Shown in pieces: positions 42,514-51,058 of a stretch of 64,000 nt of DNA. Location of the stretch: positions 198,411 through 262,410 of the forward strand of contig NZ_LIXJ01000016.1 of the NCBI RefSeq assembly GCF_001905795.1, read 5' to 3'. The notes under the pieces were generated by a model. That model made no database searches. It saw only the letters and a list, made by a program, of their open reading frames with translations, and was not told the DNA's origin. Made by a program: the position numbers and the translations under genes. Positions within the stretch are counted from its first letter, which is position 1. Each line of letters begins with the position of its first letter. This DNA comes from Streptomyces sp. CB01580. Its GTDB lineage: Bacteria > Actinomycetota > Actinomycetes > Streptomycetales > Streptomycetaceae.

Positions 42514-42519
42514 AGACTA
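42514..42519 (-). promoter_or_regulatory. -10 box of a probable leaderless gntR message
   Basis: TAGTCT on the minus strand, six bases before the gntR ATG; identical in sequence and spacing to the mshC arrangement at 22004-22009. Confidence 0.45.
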
Positions 42520-42547
42520 CGGGCTGCCTCCGGCGAACAAAAAGTAA

Positions 42548-42590
42548 GACGTTTACGTCACAACATCTTGAATAAGTCGTACGTATACGT
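42548..42590. promoter_or_regulatory. Pair of candidate GntR operators between gntR and gntK
   Basis: ACGTTTACGT (42549-42558, extended to GACGTTTACGTC) and ACGTATACGT (42581-42590) are two copies of one near-palindromic 10-mer, ACGTWTACGT. Centres are 32 bases apart, close to three helical turns. The region is A/T-rich compared with the flanks and lies in the divergent promoter, so binding would affect both directions. Confidence 0.55.
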
Positions 42591-42651
42591 TTCAGTAGCG
42601 CGACGGACCGATGTCGAGGAAGACGTCGAAGAGGACAGCGAGGCACCGCCA

Positions 42652-43161
42652 ATGAGCACCCCCCACGTCGTCGTGGTGATGGGCGTCGCAGGGACCGGCA
42701 AGACCACGATCGGCCCCCTGCTCGCCGCCGAACTGGGCGTTCCGTACGCCGAGGGCGACGACTTCCACCCCGCGGCGAACATCGCCAAGATGTCGGCGGG
42801 CATCCCGCTGGACGACGCGGACCGGTGGCCCTGGCTCGATGCGATCGGCCGGTGGGCCCACGGCCGGGCGGGGCTCGGCGGGGTGGTGAGCAGCTCGGCG
42901 CTCAAGCGGGTCTACCGGGACCGGCTGCGGGCCGAGGCGCCCGGCGCGGTCTTCCTGCATCTGACCGGGGACCGCGCCCTGATCGAGGCCCGCATGGCGC
43001 AGCGCAAGGGCCACTTCATGCCCACCACGCTGCTGGACTCGCAGTTCGCCACCCTGGAGCCGCTCCAGGCGGACGAGGCCGGTGTCCCGGTCGACGTGTC
43101 CGGCAGCCCTGAAGAAATCACCCAGCGAGCCGTCGCCGCGCTGCGGCGGCTCGACGACTAA
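42652..43161 (+). CDS. gntK: Gluconokinase
   Basis: 169-residue P-loop kinase that phosphorylates gluconate to 6-phosphogluconate. Walker A GVAGTGKTT at 11-19, the substrate region EGDDFHPAANIAKMSAGIPLDD near 35-56, DRWPWLD, and SSSALKRVYRDRLR are all typical of GntK. ATG 42652 has a modest GCGAGG site. It is followed after 11 bases by gntP, so kinase and permease form one operon. The product enters the pentose phosphate pathway. Confidence 0.95.
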   Translation: MSTPHVVVVMGVAGTGKTTIGPLLAAELGVPYAEGDDFHPAANIAKMSAGIPLDDADRWPWLDAIGRWAHGRAGLGGVVSSSALKRVYRDRLRAEAPGAVFLHLTGDRALIEARMAQRKGHFMPTTLLDSQFATLEPLQADEAGVPVDVSGSPEEITQRAVAALRRLDD

Positions 43162-43172
43162 GGACCACCACC

Positions 43173-44570
43173 GTGACCAGTCTCCGTGTCGAGACGCTGG
43201 CAGCGGACGCCGTCGAACCGATCACTTCGGCGGGCAACGCGCAGTTGGGCATCGCCGTACTGGCGGGCATCGCCGTCATCGTCCTGCTCATCACCAAGTT
43301 CAAGGTGCACGCGTTCCTCGCGTTGACCATCGGGTCGCTGGCGCTCGGTTCGTTCGCCGGGGCCGCGGCGGACAAGACGATCGCCAGCTTCACCACCGGA
43401 CTCGGCTCCACCGTGTCGGGTGTCGGTGTCCTCATCGCGCTCGGCGCCATCCTCGGCAAGCTGCTCGCCGACTCCGGCGGCGCGGACCAGGTCGTCGACA
43501 CCATCCTCGCGAGGGCGAGCGGGCGGGCCATGCCGTGGGCGATGGTGCTGATCGCCTCGGTCATCGGCCTGCCGCTGTTCTTCGAGGTCGGGATCGTGCT
43601 GCTGATCCCGGTGGTGCTGCTCGTCGCCAAGCGCGGGAACTACTCGCTGATGCGGATCGGCATTCCGGCGCTGGCCGGTCTCTCCGTGATGCACGGCCTG
43701 ATCCCGCCGCACCCCGGCCCGCTGGTGGCGATCGACGCCCTCGGCGCCAATCTCGGTGTCACGCTCGCGCTGGGTGTGCTGGTGGCGATCCCGACCGTGA
43801 TCGTCGCGGGTCCGGTCTTCTCCCGCTACGCCGCGCGCTGGGTGGACGTCGCGGCGCCGGAGAAGATGATCCCGCAGCGCCCTTCGGAGGAGCTGGACCG
43901 CCGTCCGGGCTTCGGCGCCACACTGGCCACGATTCTGCTGCCGGTCGTGCTGATGCTGGTCAAGGCTCTGGTCGACATCGTCGTGGACGACCCGGAGAAC
44001 CACCTCCAGCGGGTCACCGACGTGATCGGCTCCCCGTTGATCGCGCTTCTGACGGCCGTCTTCGTCGGCATGTTCACACTGGGCCGGGCGGCCGGGTTCA
44101 CCAAGGGCCGGCTCTCCGGCACCGTCGAGAAGTCCCTCGCCCCGATCGCCGGGGTGCTGCTGATCGTGGGCGCGGGTGGCGGTTTCAAGCAGACCCTCAT
44201 CGACGTCGGCGTGGGCCAGATGATCCTGGACTTCTCGAAGGACTGGTCGATCCCGGCCCTGCTGCTGGGCTGGCTGATCGCCGTCGCGATCCGGCTCGCG
44301 ACCGGTTCGGCGACCGTGGCCACCATCTCGGCCGCCGGTCTCGTCGCCCCGCTGGCCGCCGACATGTCGACCGCTCACATCGCGCTGCTGGTCCTCGCCG
44401 TGGGCGCGGGCTCGCTCTTCTTCAGCCACGTCAACGACGCCGGGTTCTGGCTGGTGAAGGAGTACTTCGGAATGGACGTCGGTCAGACGATCAAGACCTG
44501 GTCGGTGATGGAGACCATCATCTCCGTGGTCGCGCTGGCCTTCATCCTGCCGCTGTCGCTGATTCTGTAG
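43173..44570 (+). CDS. gntP: Gluconate permease, GntP family
   Basis: 465-residue membrane transporter with about 12-14 hydrophobic helices. Family landmarks include SGGADQVVDTIL, LPLFFEVGIVLLIPV, HGLIPPHPGPLVAID and SHVNDAGFWLVKEYFG near the C-terminus. It carries gluconate into the cell with protons. GTG 43173 has AAGGA upstream and follows gntK closely. Second gene of the gluconate operon, presumably controlled by the divergent GntR. Confidence 0.94.
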   Translation: MTSLRVETLAADAVEPITSAGNAQLGIAVLAGIAVIVLLITKFKVHAFLALTIGSLALGSFAGAAADKTIASFTTGLGSTVSGVGVLIALGAILGKLLADSGGADQVVDTILARASGRAMPWAMVLIASVIGLPLFFEVGIVLLIPVVLLVAKRGNYSLMRIGIPALAGLSVMHGLIPPHPGPLVAIDALGANLGVTLALGVLVAIPTVIVAGPVFSRYAARWVDVAAPEKMIPQRPSEELDRRPGFGATLATILLPVVLMLVKALVDIVVDDPENHLQRVTDVIGSPLIALLTAVFVGMFTLGRAAGFTKGRLSGTVEKSLAPIAGVLLIVGAGGGFKQTLIDVGVGQMILDFSKDWSIPALLLGWLIAVAIRLATGSATVATISAAGLVAPLAADMSTAHIALLVLAVGAGSLFFSHVNDAGFWLVKEYFGMDVGQTIKTWSVMETIISVVALAFILPLSLIL

Positions 44571-44751
44571 CGAGCGGCCTCCCCCTCGGCGGCTGCCGGG
44601 GCCGTGCCCGATGGCGCCCGACGGTCCGGTGCGCATGCCGAGGCGTGCGTCCGGTGCGGCGGGCGCCGTCACCATGTGCGCGGTTGACCAGCGGGAACGG
44701 AGGGCGTGCCGTCCGGCGCCGGGTTCGTGAGTGCGTGCCAGACTGAGCGCC

Positions 44752-45201
44752 ATGCCGAACAGTGAACCCCTCAAGCCCTTTCTGCTCGCCTTCCCCGGCC
44801 CGCTGCGCGACCGGCTCGTCCGGGCGGTGCTCGACGGCGTGAAGGTGTCGACGACCGGGCTGCTCGCCGAGTACGAGGCGGAGAAGGAGGAGCTGCCCCC
44901 GGTGGGTGAGCGGTCCGCGCTGATCGACTCGGAGGGCCGTGAGATCGCGGTGCTGGAGGTGACGGAGGTACGGGTGCTGCGCCTCGGCGACATCGATCTG
45001 CCGCATGTGATCGACGAGGGCGAGGGGCATGCCTCGGTGGCCGAGTGGCGCGCGGACCACGAGAGGTTCTGGCACGGCGCGGAGATGCGGGAGGCGCTCG
45101 GCGACCCGGGCTTCACCGTGGACGACGACACCTTGGTCGTCGCCGAACGGTTCCGGGTCGTCGAGCTGCCGGCCCCCGTGGCGGGCGCGGCGGAACGGTA
45201 G
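44752..45201 (+). CDS. ASCH-domain protein
   Basis: 149-residue protein with an ASCH domain, a small PUA-like barrel thought to bind RNA. Typical segments are FPGPLRDRLVRAVLDGVKVSTTGL, SALIDSEGREIAVLEVTEV and EHERFWHG-like ADHERFWHGAEM. The first ATG (44731) in the frame is less likely, since MPNSEPLKPF is the usual opening. Some ASCH proteins hydrolyse modified nucleosides, but I see nothing specific here. It stands alone after gntP and converges with the esterase gene. Confidence 0.8.
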   Translation: MPNSEPLKPFLLAFPGPLRDRLVRAVLDGVKVSTTGLLAEYEAEKEELPPVGERSALIDSEGREIAVLEVTEVRVLRLGDIDLPHVIDEGEGHASVAEWRADHERFWHGAEMREALGDPGFTVDDDTLVVAERFRVVELPAPVAGAAER

Positions 45202-45333
45202 GGCGGCCGGGCCTCACCCGCCTTCCGGGAACGCGATCCACGCCCCGCCCCCGGCCGCGCCCGTGGCCCGTGATTGCGGGCCCCCCGGAGCCGGACCGGA
45301 CCGGGGCCGGAACCGGACCGGGCTCGCGGCGGG

Positions 45334-46587
45334 TCAGGAGACCTTCCGGCAGGTCAGGGGCGGCGGGACGGCGCCCGGGCGGCCGGTGCGGGCGAAGCCG
45401 GCCCAGGCGGCCCTCATCGCCCGGCCGAGCTCGTCCACCTCGTCCCATCCGGTGTCCCCCAGCATCGGGGACCTCCGCCAGGCGGCGCGGGTGCCCAGGA
45501 GCAGGGGCAGTTCCAGGCAGTGGGTGGCACCGAACGGCGAGCCCTCCGGGCGCCAGTCCAGCCGGTAGGCGTGGACCCGGGCCCCGGCGCGCACCAGCCG
45601 CTGCCCGAGGGCGGTCAGCGGTTCCTCGTACATCCGGCGGGTCGGTCCGGCCGGGTCGCCGTCCTCGTCCGGCTCGTCGGGGAAGGCCGTCATGTCGTCC
45701 GCGTTCCAGCCGTACAGGACGTCCATGCCGCGCACCCCCGCGTCGAGTTCCGCGCCGGGCGTCCGGACCGGTCCGAACGGCGGTTCCAGGGTGGAGCCGG
45801 AACGGGCGCGGTGGGCGAGGGCGGTGTCCCGTTGCGCGGCGAGCAGGGCGGCGGGGGCGACGGTGCGCGGGTCGGCGCCGGGGGCGTGGACCGCGAGCCG
45901 TTCGACGAAGAGGCGTCCGAGGGCGGTCGCCTCCTCGCGCGGGCGGGTCGCGATCGCCAGCGGGGCGCTCTGCAGGATCGCGCGGTGGAACAGCCCGCGG
46001 GCCTCGGGCAGTTCCATCAGCAGCCGGATGGAGAGAGCCCCGGCGGACTGCCCGAAGACGGTGACGTCCGCGGGGTCGCCGCCGTACTCGGCGATGTGCC
46101 GGTGCACCCACCGGAGCGCTTCGAGCTGGTCGTAGAGGCCCAGGTCGCCCTCGCAGAGCCCGTCGAGGCAGAGATAACCGAGCGCACCGAGGCGGTAGTT
46201 GACGGACACCACCACGACGTCGCCCTCGGCGGCGAGCGCTCCGCCGTCGTACCAGTCCATGAGGCCGCCGCCACTGCTGAAGCCGCCGCCGTGGAACCAG
46301 ACCATCACCGGCCGCCCCCGGCCGTCGCGGGCGGGCGTGGTGACCGTGAGGCCGAGGCAGTCCTCGCCCTGCGGGCGCCGGTCGAGCGGGGGGCCCATGA
46401 CCGCGTCGAGCCGGGACGGCGGCTGCGGACAGATCTCGCCGCTCGCCGGGCGGGTGTCGTGCCCGGCCACCGGCCGCGGCCGGCCGAACCGCTCGGCCAC
46501 GGCGTAGCGGATCGGGCCCGACCGGTGGACCCGGGCACCGGTCCGGTCCGCGCCCTCGCCCGGACCGGACCTCGGCGCGCCGCTCAC
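45334..46587 (-). CDS. Type B carboxylesterase
   Basis: 417-residue alpha/beta hydrolase of the carboxylesterase/para-nitrobenzyl esterase family. Oxyanion-hole motif FHGGGFSSGG, nucleophile elbow GQSAGAL near 179, acid in the segment after GWNADD, and His in THCLELPLLL near 354. It is somewhat short for the family (often near 500). GTG 46587 overlaps the stop of the MFS transporter gene (GTGA), so the two are translationally coupled. No signal peptide is seen, so it should act in the cytoplasm on an imported ester or amide. Confidence 0.88.
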   Translation of the reverse strand: MSGAPRSGPGEGADRTGARVHRSGPIRYAVAERFGRPRPVAGHDTRPASGEICPQPPSRLDAVMGPPLDRRPQGEDCLGLTVTTPARDGRGRPVMVWFHGGGFSSGGGLMDWYDGGALAAEGDVVVVSVNYRLGALGYLCLDGLCEGDLGLYDQLEALRWVHRHIAEYGGDPADVTVFGQSAGALSIRLLMELPEARGLFHRAILQSAPLAIATRPREEATALGRLFVERLAVHAPGADPRTVAPAALLAAQRDTALAHRARSGSTLEPPFGPVRTPGAELDAGVRGMDVLYGWNADDMTAFPDEPDEDGDPAGPTRRMYEEPLTALGQRLVRAGARVHAYRLDWRPEGSPFGATHCLELPLLLGTRAAWRRSPMLGDTGWDEVDELGRAMRAAWAGFARTGRPGAVPPPLTCRKVS

Positions 46588-47933
46588 GCGGCGCTCCCGG
46601 GCACCGACTCGGCCGGGACCCGCGCCGGTTCCGGCGCCCCTTCCGGCACCAGCCGGAACAGGGCGACGGCGCCCGCCAGGCTCACCGAGCAGATCGCGAC
46701 CAGGTACCAGGTCACCCCGGTCGAGGAGCCGCCCGAGTTGAGGAGCGCCGTCGAGATCATGGGGGCGAGACCGCCGCCGAGGATCGCGCCGGCCTGGAGG
46801 ATGAGCGAGGTGCCGGAGTAGCGGACGTTGACGGGGAAGGTGTCGACGATGATGCTGCCCTGCACGCAGTGGGTGACCGGGATGATCAGGCCCATGCCGA
46901 GCAGCGCCACCACCGCGAGCGCGGAGTTTCCGGTGTTCAGCAACGGGAAGAAGGCGACGCACCAGACAAGGATGGCGACGGATCCGCCGATGAACATGGT
47001 GCGCCGTCCGTGCCGGTCGGCGATCTTCGTCCACACCGGGATGGTCGCGAACCACAGGGCGGCGGCGACGGTGACGCTCACGATGAGGAACTGCTTGTCG
47101 TAGTCGAGGTGCTGGGAGCCGTACGACAGGGTGAAGACCATGAACACGTAGGCGACGGCCGAGTTCGCCACGACGGCGAACAGGGTGAGCGCCAGCCGGG
47201 GCAGGCCGACCTTGAAGGACTCCGCCAGCGGGAACCTGACCACCTCGTCGCGGGCACGCGCACGGTCGAACGACGGGGACTCGGTCACCCGCAGCCGGAT
47301 CAGCAGCCCCACGGCGACGAGCACGAAGCTGAGCAGGAACGGGATGCGCCAGCCCCATGAGGTGAAGGCGGCGTCGCCGACGAGTGCGTTGGTGGTGAGG
47401 AAGACGATGTTGGCCAGGACCAGTCCGCCGGGCGTGCCCATCTGCGGGAAGCCGGCGTACAGGTTCTTCTTGCCGCGCGGTGCGTGTTCCATCGACATCA
47501 GTGTCGCTCCGGCGCCCTCGCCGCCGAGGCCGATGCCCTGGACGATGCGCAGGGCGACCAGGAGGACCGGGGCCCAGAAGCCGATGGTGTCGTAGTTCGG
47601 GATGGCTCCGATGAGGGTGGAACCGATGCCCATCAGCACGAGGGAGACGACCAGCGTCGCCTTGCGGCCGATGCGGTCCCCGTAGTGGCCGAAGACCAGT
47701 CCGCCGAGGGGGCGGGCGATGAATCCGACGGCGAAGGTGCTGAACGCGGCGAGGGTGCCGGCGGCGGGGCTCAGCGACGGGAAGAACTGCTGGTTGAAGA
47801 TGAGTGCCGCGGCCGTGCCGTAGAGAAAGAAGTCGTACCACTCCAGCGTCGTGCCCGCGAGCGTGGCGAGCGCGGTTCTGCCGGCGGTGGCTCGGGCTTC
47901 GCCCGGGTTTTCTTCGCGAGGTGAAGTGTTCAC
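46584..47933 (-). CDS. MFS transporter of the metabolite:H+ symporter (MHS) family
   Basis: 449-residue permease with 12 predicted helices. The MHS signature LEWYDFFLYGTAAAL is at about 25-40, GHYGDRIGRK marks the loop between helices 2 and 3, GLGGEGAGA is in helix 5, and ADRHGRR is in the mid-protein loop. MHS members import organic acids such as shikimate, alpha-ketoglutarate, proline betaine or aromatic acids. GTG 47933 is chosen; GTG 47948 is possible. It is coupled to a carboxylesterase downstream and faces an aromatic-amine catabolic operon, which suggests an aromatic substrate. Confidence 0.9.
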   Translation of the reverse strand: MNTSPREENPGEARATAGRTALATLAGTTLEWYDFFLYGTAAALIFNQQFFPSLSPAAGTLAAFSTFAVGFIARPLGGLVFGHYGDRIGRKATLVVSLVLMGIGSTLIGAIPNYDTIGFWAPVLLVALRIVQGIGLGGEGAGATLMSMEHAPRGKKNLYAGFPQMGTPGGLVLANIVFLTTNALVGDAAFTSWGWRIPFLLSFVLVAVGLLIRLRVTESPSFDRARARDEVVRFPLAESFKVGLPRLALTLFAVVANSAVAYVFMVFTLSYGSQHLDYDKQFLIVSVTVAAALWFATIPVWTKIADRHGRRTMFIGGSVAILVWCVAFFPLLNTGNSALAVVALLGMGLIIPVTHCVQGSIIVDTFPVNVRYSGTSLILQAGAILGGGLAPMISTALLNSGGSSTGVTWYLVAICSVSLAGAVALFRLVPEGAPEPARVPAESVPGSAA

Positions 47934-48072
47934 GGGGTGACCTATCACTTGGATGGCGGGCTGGGGCGGTTCGCTCCGGACAGCCGCTACGACGGCCTGG
48001 CTTCACCCGTCGTTAACGGTGGATCCTGATGCCCTGAGACATGACGCACAAATAACCAATTGGGGACTCGCC

Positions 48073-48172
48073 ATACCTGTTCGGGTATAGCGGAGGTGAC
48101 CGCTCCGACATCGGCACGTCGACTCGGCCGTCCACCGGCACCGTCCGGCCGGTATGCCGAATCTGCTATACC
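48073..48172. promoter_or_regulatory. Repeated ATACC/GGTAT motifs in the divergent promoter
   Basis: ATACC at 48073-48077 and GGTAT at 48084-48088 form one inverted pair (spacer TGTTCG). GGTAT at 48151-48155 and ATACC at 48168-48172 form another with a 12-base spacer. They lie between the MFS transporter gene and the aminomuconate operon and could bind a common regulator. Confidence 0.35.
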
Positions 48173-48226
48173 TCTCCACAGAAATCGCATTTGTACGGCA
48201 TGACGGCGGGGATCACAGTGGGACCC

Positions 48227-49702
48227 ATGACGGCAGAGACTGGGCGGTGGATCCGCAACTTCGTCGCCGGGCAGTTCGTGGAGCCCGACGAGAACCGCAG
48301 CTTCGAGAAGACCGACCCCGCCACCGGCCGGGCGTTCGCCCGGGTGCACGAGGCGGACCGGGAGCTGGTGGACCGTGCCGTGACGGCGGCCCGCCGGGCC
48401 CTGCACGACGGGTGGGCGTCGACACCTGTGCGGGAGCGCACGGCGCTGCTGCGGCGGGCGGCGGACCGGATCGAGGAGCGGTTCGAGGAGTTCGTCGCCG
48501 CGGAGGTCGCGGACACCGGCAAGCCGGTCGTGCAGGCGCGGGAGCTGGACGTCGCCCGCGCCCTGACGAACTTCCGCACGTTCGCCGACGTGGTGGCCGC
48601 CGCCGGGCAGGAGTCCTTCGTCACCGATCTCGCGGACGGCCGTCAGGCGCTCAACTACGCGGTCCGCAAGCCGCTCGGCGTCGTCGCGGTCGTCGTCCCG
48701 TGGAACCTGCCCCTCCTGTTGCTGACCTGGAAGGTCGCCCCGGCTCTGGCCTGCGGCAACGCCGTGGTCGTCAAGCCCAGTGAGGAGACCCCGGCCACCG
48801 CCGCACTGCTGGCCGAGGTGCTCGCGGAGGTCGGGCTGCCGGCCGGGGTGTACAACGTGGTGCACGGGTTCGGGGGCGGCTCCGCCGGGGAGTACCTGAC
48901 CTCGCACCCCGGGATCGACGGCGTGACCTTCACCGGTTCGTCCGCGACCGGGTCGCACGTCATGCGGACCGTCGCGCCCCGGGTCCGCCCGGTGTCGTTC
49001 GAGCTCGGCGGGAAGAACGCCGCGGTCGTCTTCGACGACGTCGACATCGACGAGGCGCTGAACGGACTGACCAGGTCGGTCTTCACCAACACCGGCCAGG
49101 TCTGCCTGTGCACCGAGCGGGTCTACGTCCAGCGCGGGATCTTCGACGACATCGCCCAGGGGCTCGCCGAGCGGGCCCGGGGCCTGCGGCTGGGCGACCC
49201 GCTGGACGAGTCGACGACCACCGGCCCGCTGATCTCGCAGGCCCATCGCGAGAAGGTGCTGGGCTACTTCGAGCTGGCCGAGCGGGACGGGGCGAAGGTG
49301 CTCGCCGGTGGCGGCGTGCCGCAGCTGGGCCCCGGTCTGGCGGGCGGTTCCTGGATCGAGCCGACGCTGTGGACGGGCCTGACCAACGCGCACCGGGCGG
49401 TGCGCGAGGAGATCTTCGGCCCGGTGGCCGCCCTGATCCCCTTCGACACGGAGGAGGAGGCGATCGCCCTGGCCAACGACACGGACTACGGCCTCGCGGC
49501 CTCGGTGTGGACCAACGACCTGCGCCGGGGGCACCGGGTGGCGCAGGCGATGAACGTCGGCATGGCCTGGGTCAACACCTGGTTCCTGCGCGATCTGCGC
49601 TCCCCGTTCGGCGGCATGGGGCTCTCGGGCATCGGCCGCGAGGGCGGCGAGTCCTCCCTGCACTTCTACACCGAACCGACGAACGTGTGCGTGCAGCTGT
49701 GA
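48227..49702 (+). CDS. Aldehyde dehydrogenase, probable 2-aminomuconate 6-semialdehyde dehydrogenase
   Basis: 491-residue NAD-dependent aldehyde dehydrogenase. Catalytic Cys near 294 in NTGQVCLCTER, Glu near 260 in ELGGKNAAV, Asn in PWNLPLLLLTWK. The CLCTERVYVQ and WFLRDLRSPFGGMG segments resemble hydroxymuconic/aminomuconic semialdehyde dehydrogenases. It opens an operon with the dioxygenase and decarboxylase that create 2-aminomuconate semialdehyde, so that substrate is inferred. ATG 48227 is taken; upstream TTG and ATG codons in frame lack better sites. Confidence 0.88.
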   Translation: MTAETGRWIRNFVAGQFVEPDENRSFEKTDPATGRAFARVHEADRELVDRAVTAARRALHDGWASTPVRERTALLRRAADRIEERFEEFVAAEVADTGKPVVQARELDVARALTNFRTFADVVAAAGQESFVTDLADGRQALNYAVRKPLGVVAVVVPWNLPLLLLTWKVAPALACGNAVVVKPSEETPATAALLAEVLAEVGLPAGVYNVVHGFGGGSAGEYLTSHPGIDGVTFTGSSATGSHVMRTVAPRVRPVSFELGGKNAAVVFDDVDIDEALNGLTRSVFTNTGQVCLCTERVYVQRGIFDDIAQGLAERARGLRLGDPLDESTTTGPLISQAHREKVLGYFELAERDGAKVLAGGGVPQLGPGLAGGSWIEPTLWTGLTNAHRAVREEIFGPVAALIPFDTEEEAIALANDTDYGLAASVWTNDLRRGHRVAQAMNVGMAWVNTWFLRDLRSPFGGMGLSGIGREGGESSLHFYTEPTNVCVQL

Positions 49703-49743
49703 CCGGTCGACGTGGCCGATCGCCCGTGAGCGATCGACGTGGT

Positions 49744-49761
49744 CCGGTCACCGGTGACCGG
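49744..49761. promoter_or_regulatory. 18-bp perfect palindrome between the first two genes of the operon
   Basis: CCGGTCACCGGTGACCGG lies in the 136-base gap after the dehydrogenase gene. A GATCGACGTGG-like sequence also occurs twice just before it (49707-49740). It may be an operator, an internal promoter element or a message-processing site. Confidence 0.35.
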
Positions 49762-49838
49762 GCCCCCGCGACCGGTCGTCACGACCCCGGCCCGCGCCGC
49801 GCGGATACGGCACGGGCCCCGAAGGAAAGGAACGACCA

Positions 49839-50603
49839 GTGATATCGGCGGAACTGACCGGCATCCTGGCGCAACGGCTGGACACGGCGCAGACGTCCCG
49901 CAGGGACACCCCCAGTCTCGCCGACGGCCATGAGCTGGACATCGACGACGCGTACGCGGTGCAGGCCGGTCTGCTGGCGCTGCGCGAGGCGCGCGGCGAG
50001 CGGATCGTGGGCGCGAAGCTGGGCTTCACCAGCAAGGCGAAGATGGCGCAGATGGGCGTCTCCGACGTGATCGTGGGACGGCTCACCGACGCGATGCGGA
50101 TCGCGGACGGCGGCGAGGTGGATCTGTCGCGCTTCATCCACCCGAAGGCCGAGCCTGAGGTGGCGTACCGGATCTCCCGGGACGTGGACCTGGACGACCC
50201 GTCGGTGGACATCGTGTCCTGCGTGGACGCGATGGCTCCGGCCATCGAGATCATCGACTCGCGGTACCGGGACTTCCGGTTCACGTACACCGATGTCGTC
50301 GCGGACAACACCTCCGCGTCCGGCTTCGCGATCGGCCCGTGGCGGCCGGTGGAGAACGTCGCCGACCGCGCGGTGCGGCTGCGCACCGGCGGGCAGGAGG
50401 CGACGGGCTCGACCGCCGCGATCCTCGGCGACCCGGTGAACGCGCTCCACGCGCTGCTGGACATGGCCCGGCGCCGCCGCATCCCGCTGGAGGCGGGCCA
50501 GGTGGTGCTGGCGGGCGCGGCCACGGCGGCACTGCCGCTGACGGCCGGAATCACCGAGTGCGAGGTGGCGGGCGTCGGTTCCGTCACGATGAAGGGGTGC
50601 TGA
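49839..50603 (+). CDS. 4-oxalocrotonate decarboxylase / 2-oxopent-4-enoate hydratase family enzyme
   Basis: 254-residue member of the hydratase/decarboxylase family. Metal ligands lie in PKAEPEVAY (Glu pair) and later in the conserved AIEIIDSRY. GAKLGFTSKAKMAQMGV and the loop with LTDAM resemble the decarboxylase branch more than the hydratase branch. In the aminomuconate pathway the decarboxylase converts 4-oxalocrotonate to 2-oxopent-4-enoate. GTG 49839 has AAGGAA upstream. Its stop overlaps the RidA start (TGATG). Decarboxylase versus hydratase remains a family-level judgement. Confidence 0.82.
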   Translation: MISAELTGILAQRLDTAQTSRRDTPSLADGHELDIDDAYAVQAGLLALREARGERIVGAKLGFTSKAKMAQMGVSDVIVGRLTDAMRIADGGEVDLSRFIHPKAEPEVAYRISRDVDLDDPSVDIVSCVDAMAPAIEIIDSRYRDFRFTYTDVVADNTSASGFAIGPWRPVENVADRAVRLRTGGQEATGSTAAILGDPVNALHALLDMARRRRIPLEAGQVVLAGAATAALPLTAGITECEVAGVGSVTMKGC

Positions 50604-51058
50604 TGAACGGCTCACGGGTGATCGAGGGCAAGGCCGCCCCGCGCGGGCGGTTCCCGCACGTGAAGGTCGTCGGGGACCTGGTGTTCGTCTCCGGCACCAG
50701 TTCGCGCCGGCCCGACAACACGTTCGTGGGGGTGGAGGCCGACGAGTTCGGCACCACGAACCTGGACATCCGGGCGCAGACCCGGGCGGTGATCGAGAAC
50801 ATCCGCGACATCCTCGCCGAGGTGGGCGCGGAGCTCTCGGACATCGCACAGATCACCACCTATCTGGTGTCCATGAACGACTTCGGCGGATACAACGAGG
50901 TCTACGGCGAGTTCTTCGACGAGCGGGGCCCGACCCGTACGACCGTCGCGGTGCACCAGCTGCCGCATCCCCATCTGCTGATCGAGATCCAGGCCGTCGC
51001 GCATCTGCCGCGGCCCCGCACGACCGCCACGGCGCACAGCACGGAGGTGTCCTCATGA
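50603..51058 (+). CDS. RidA-family protein, probable 2-aminomuconate deaminase
   Basis: 151-residue trimeric-fold deaminase of the RidA/YjgF family. Segments VSGTSSRRPDNTFVG, QTRAVIENIRDILAEVG and YNEVYGEFFDE are typical, and the late HPHLLIEIQAVA carries the conserved Glu. In this operon it most likely removes ammonia from 2-aminomuconate to give 4-oxalocrotonate, as RidA-type AmnE/NbaF enzymes do. It is coupled to both neighbours: TGATG upstream and ATGA downstream. Confidence 0.85.
   Translation: MNGSRVIEGKAAPRGRFPHVKVVGDLVFVSGTSSRRPDNTFVGVEADEFGTTNLDIRAQTRAVIENIRDILAEVGAELSDIAQITTYLVSMNDFGGYNEVYGEFFDERGPTRTTVAVHQLPHPHLLIEIQAVAHLPRPRTTATAHSTEVSS

Noticed and set aside
47987..49663. Long minus-strand open frame opposite the aldehyde dehydrogenase
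   Set aside because: The plus strand has every aldehyde dehydrogenase motif; the antisense product is low-complexity.
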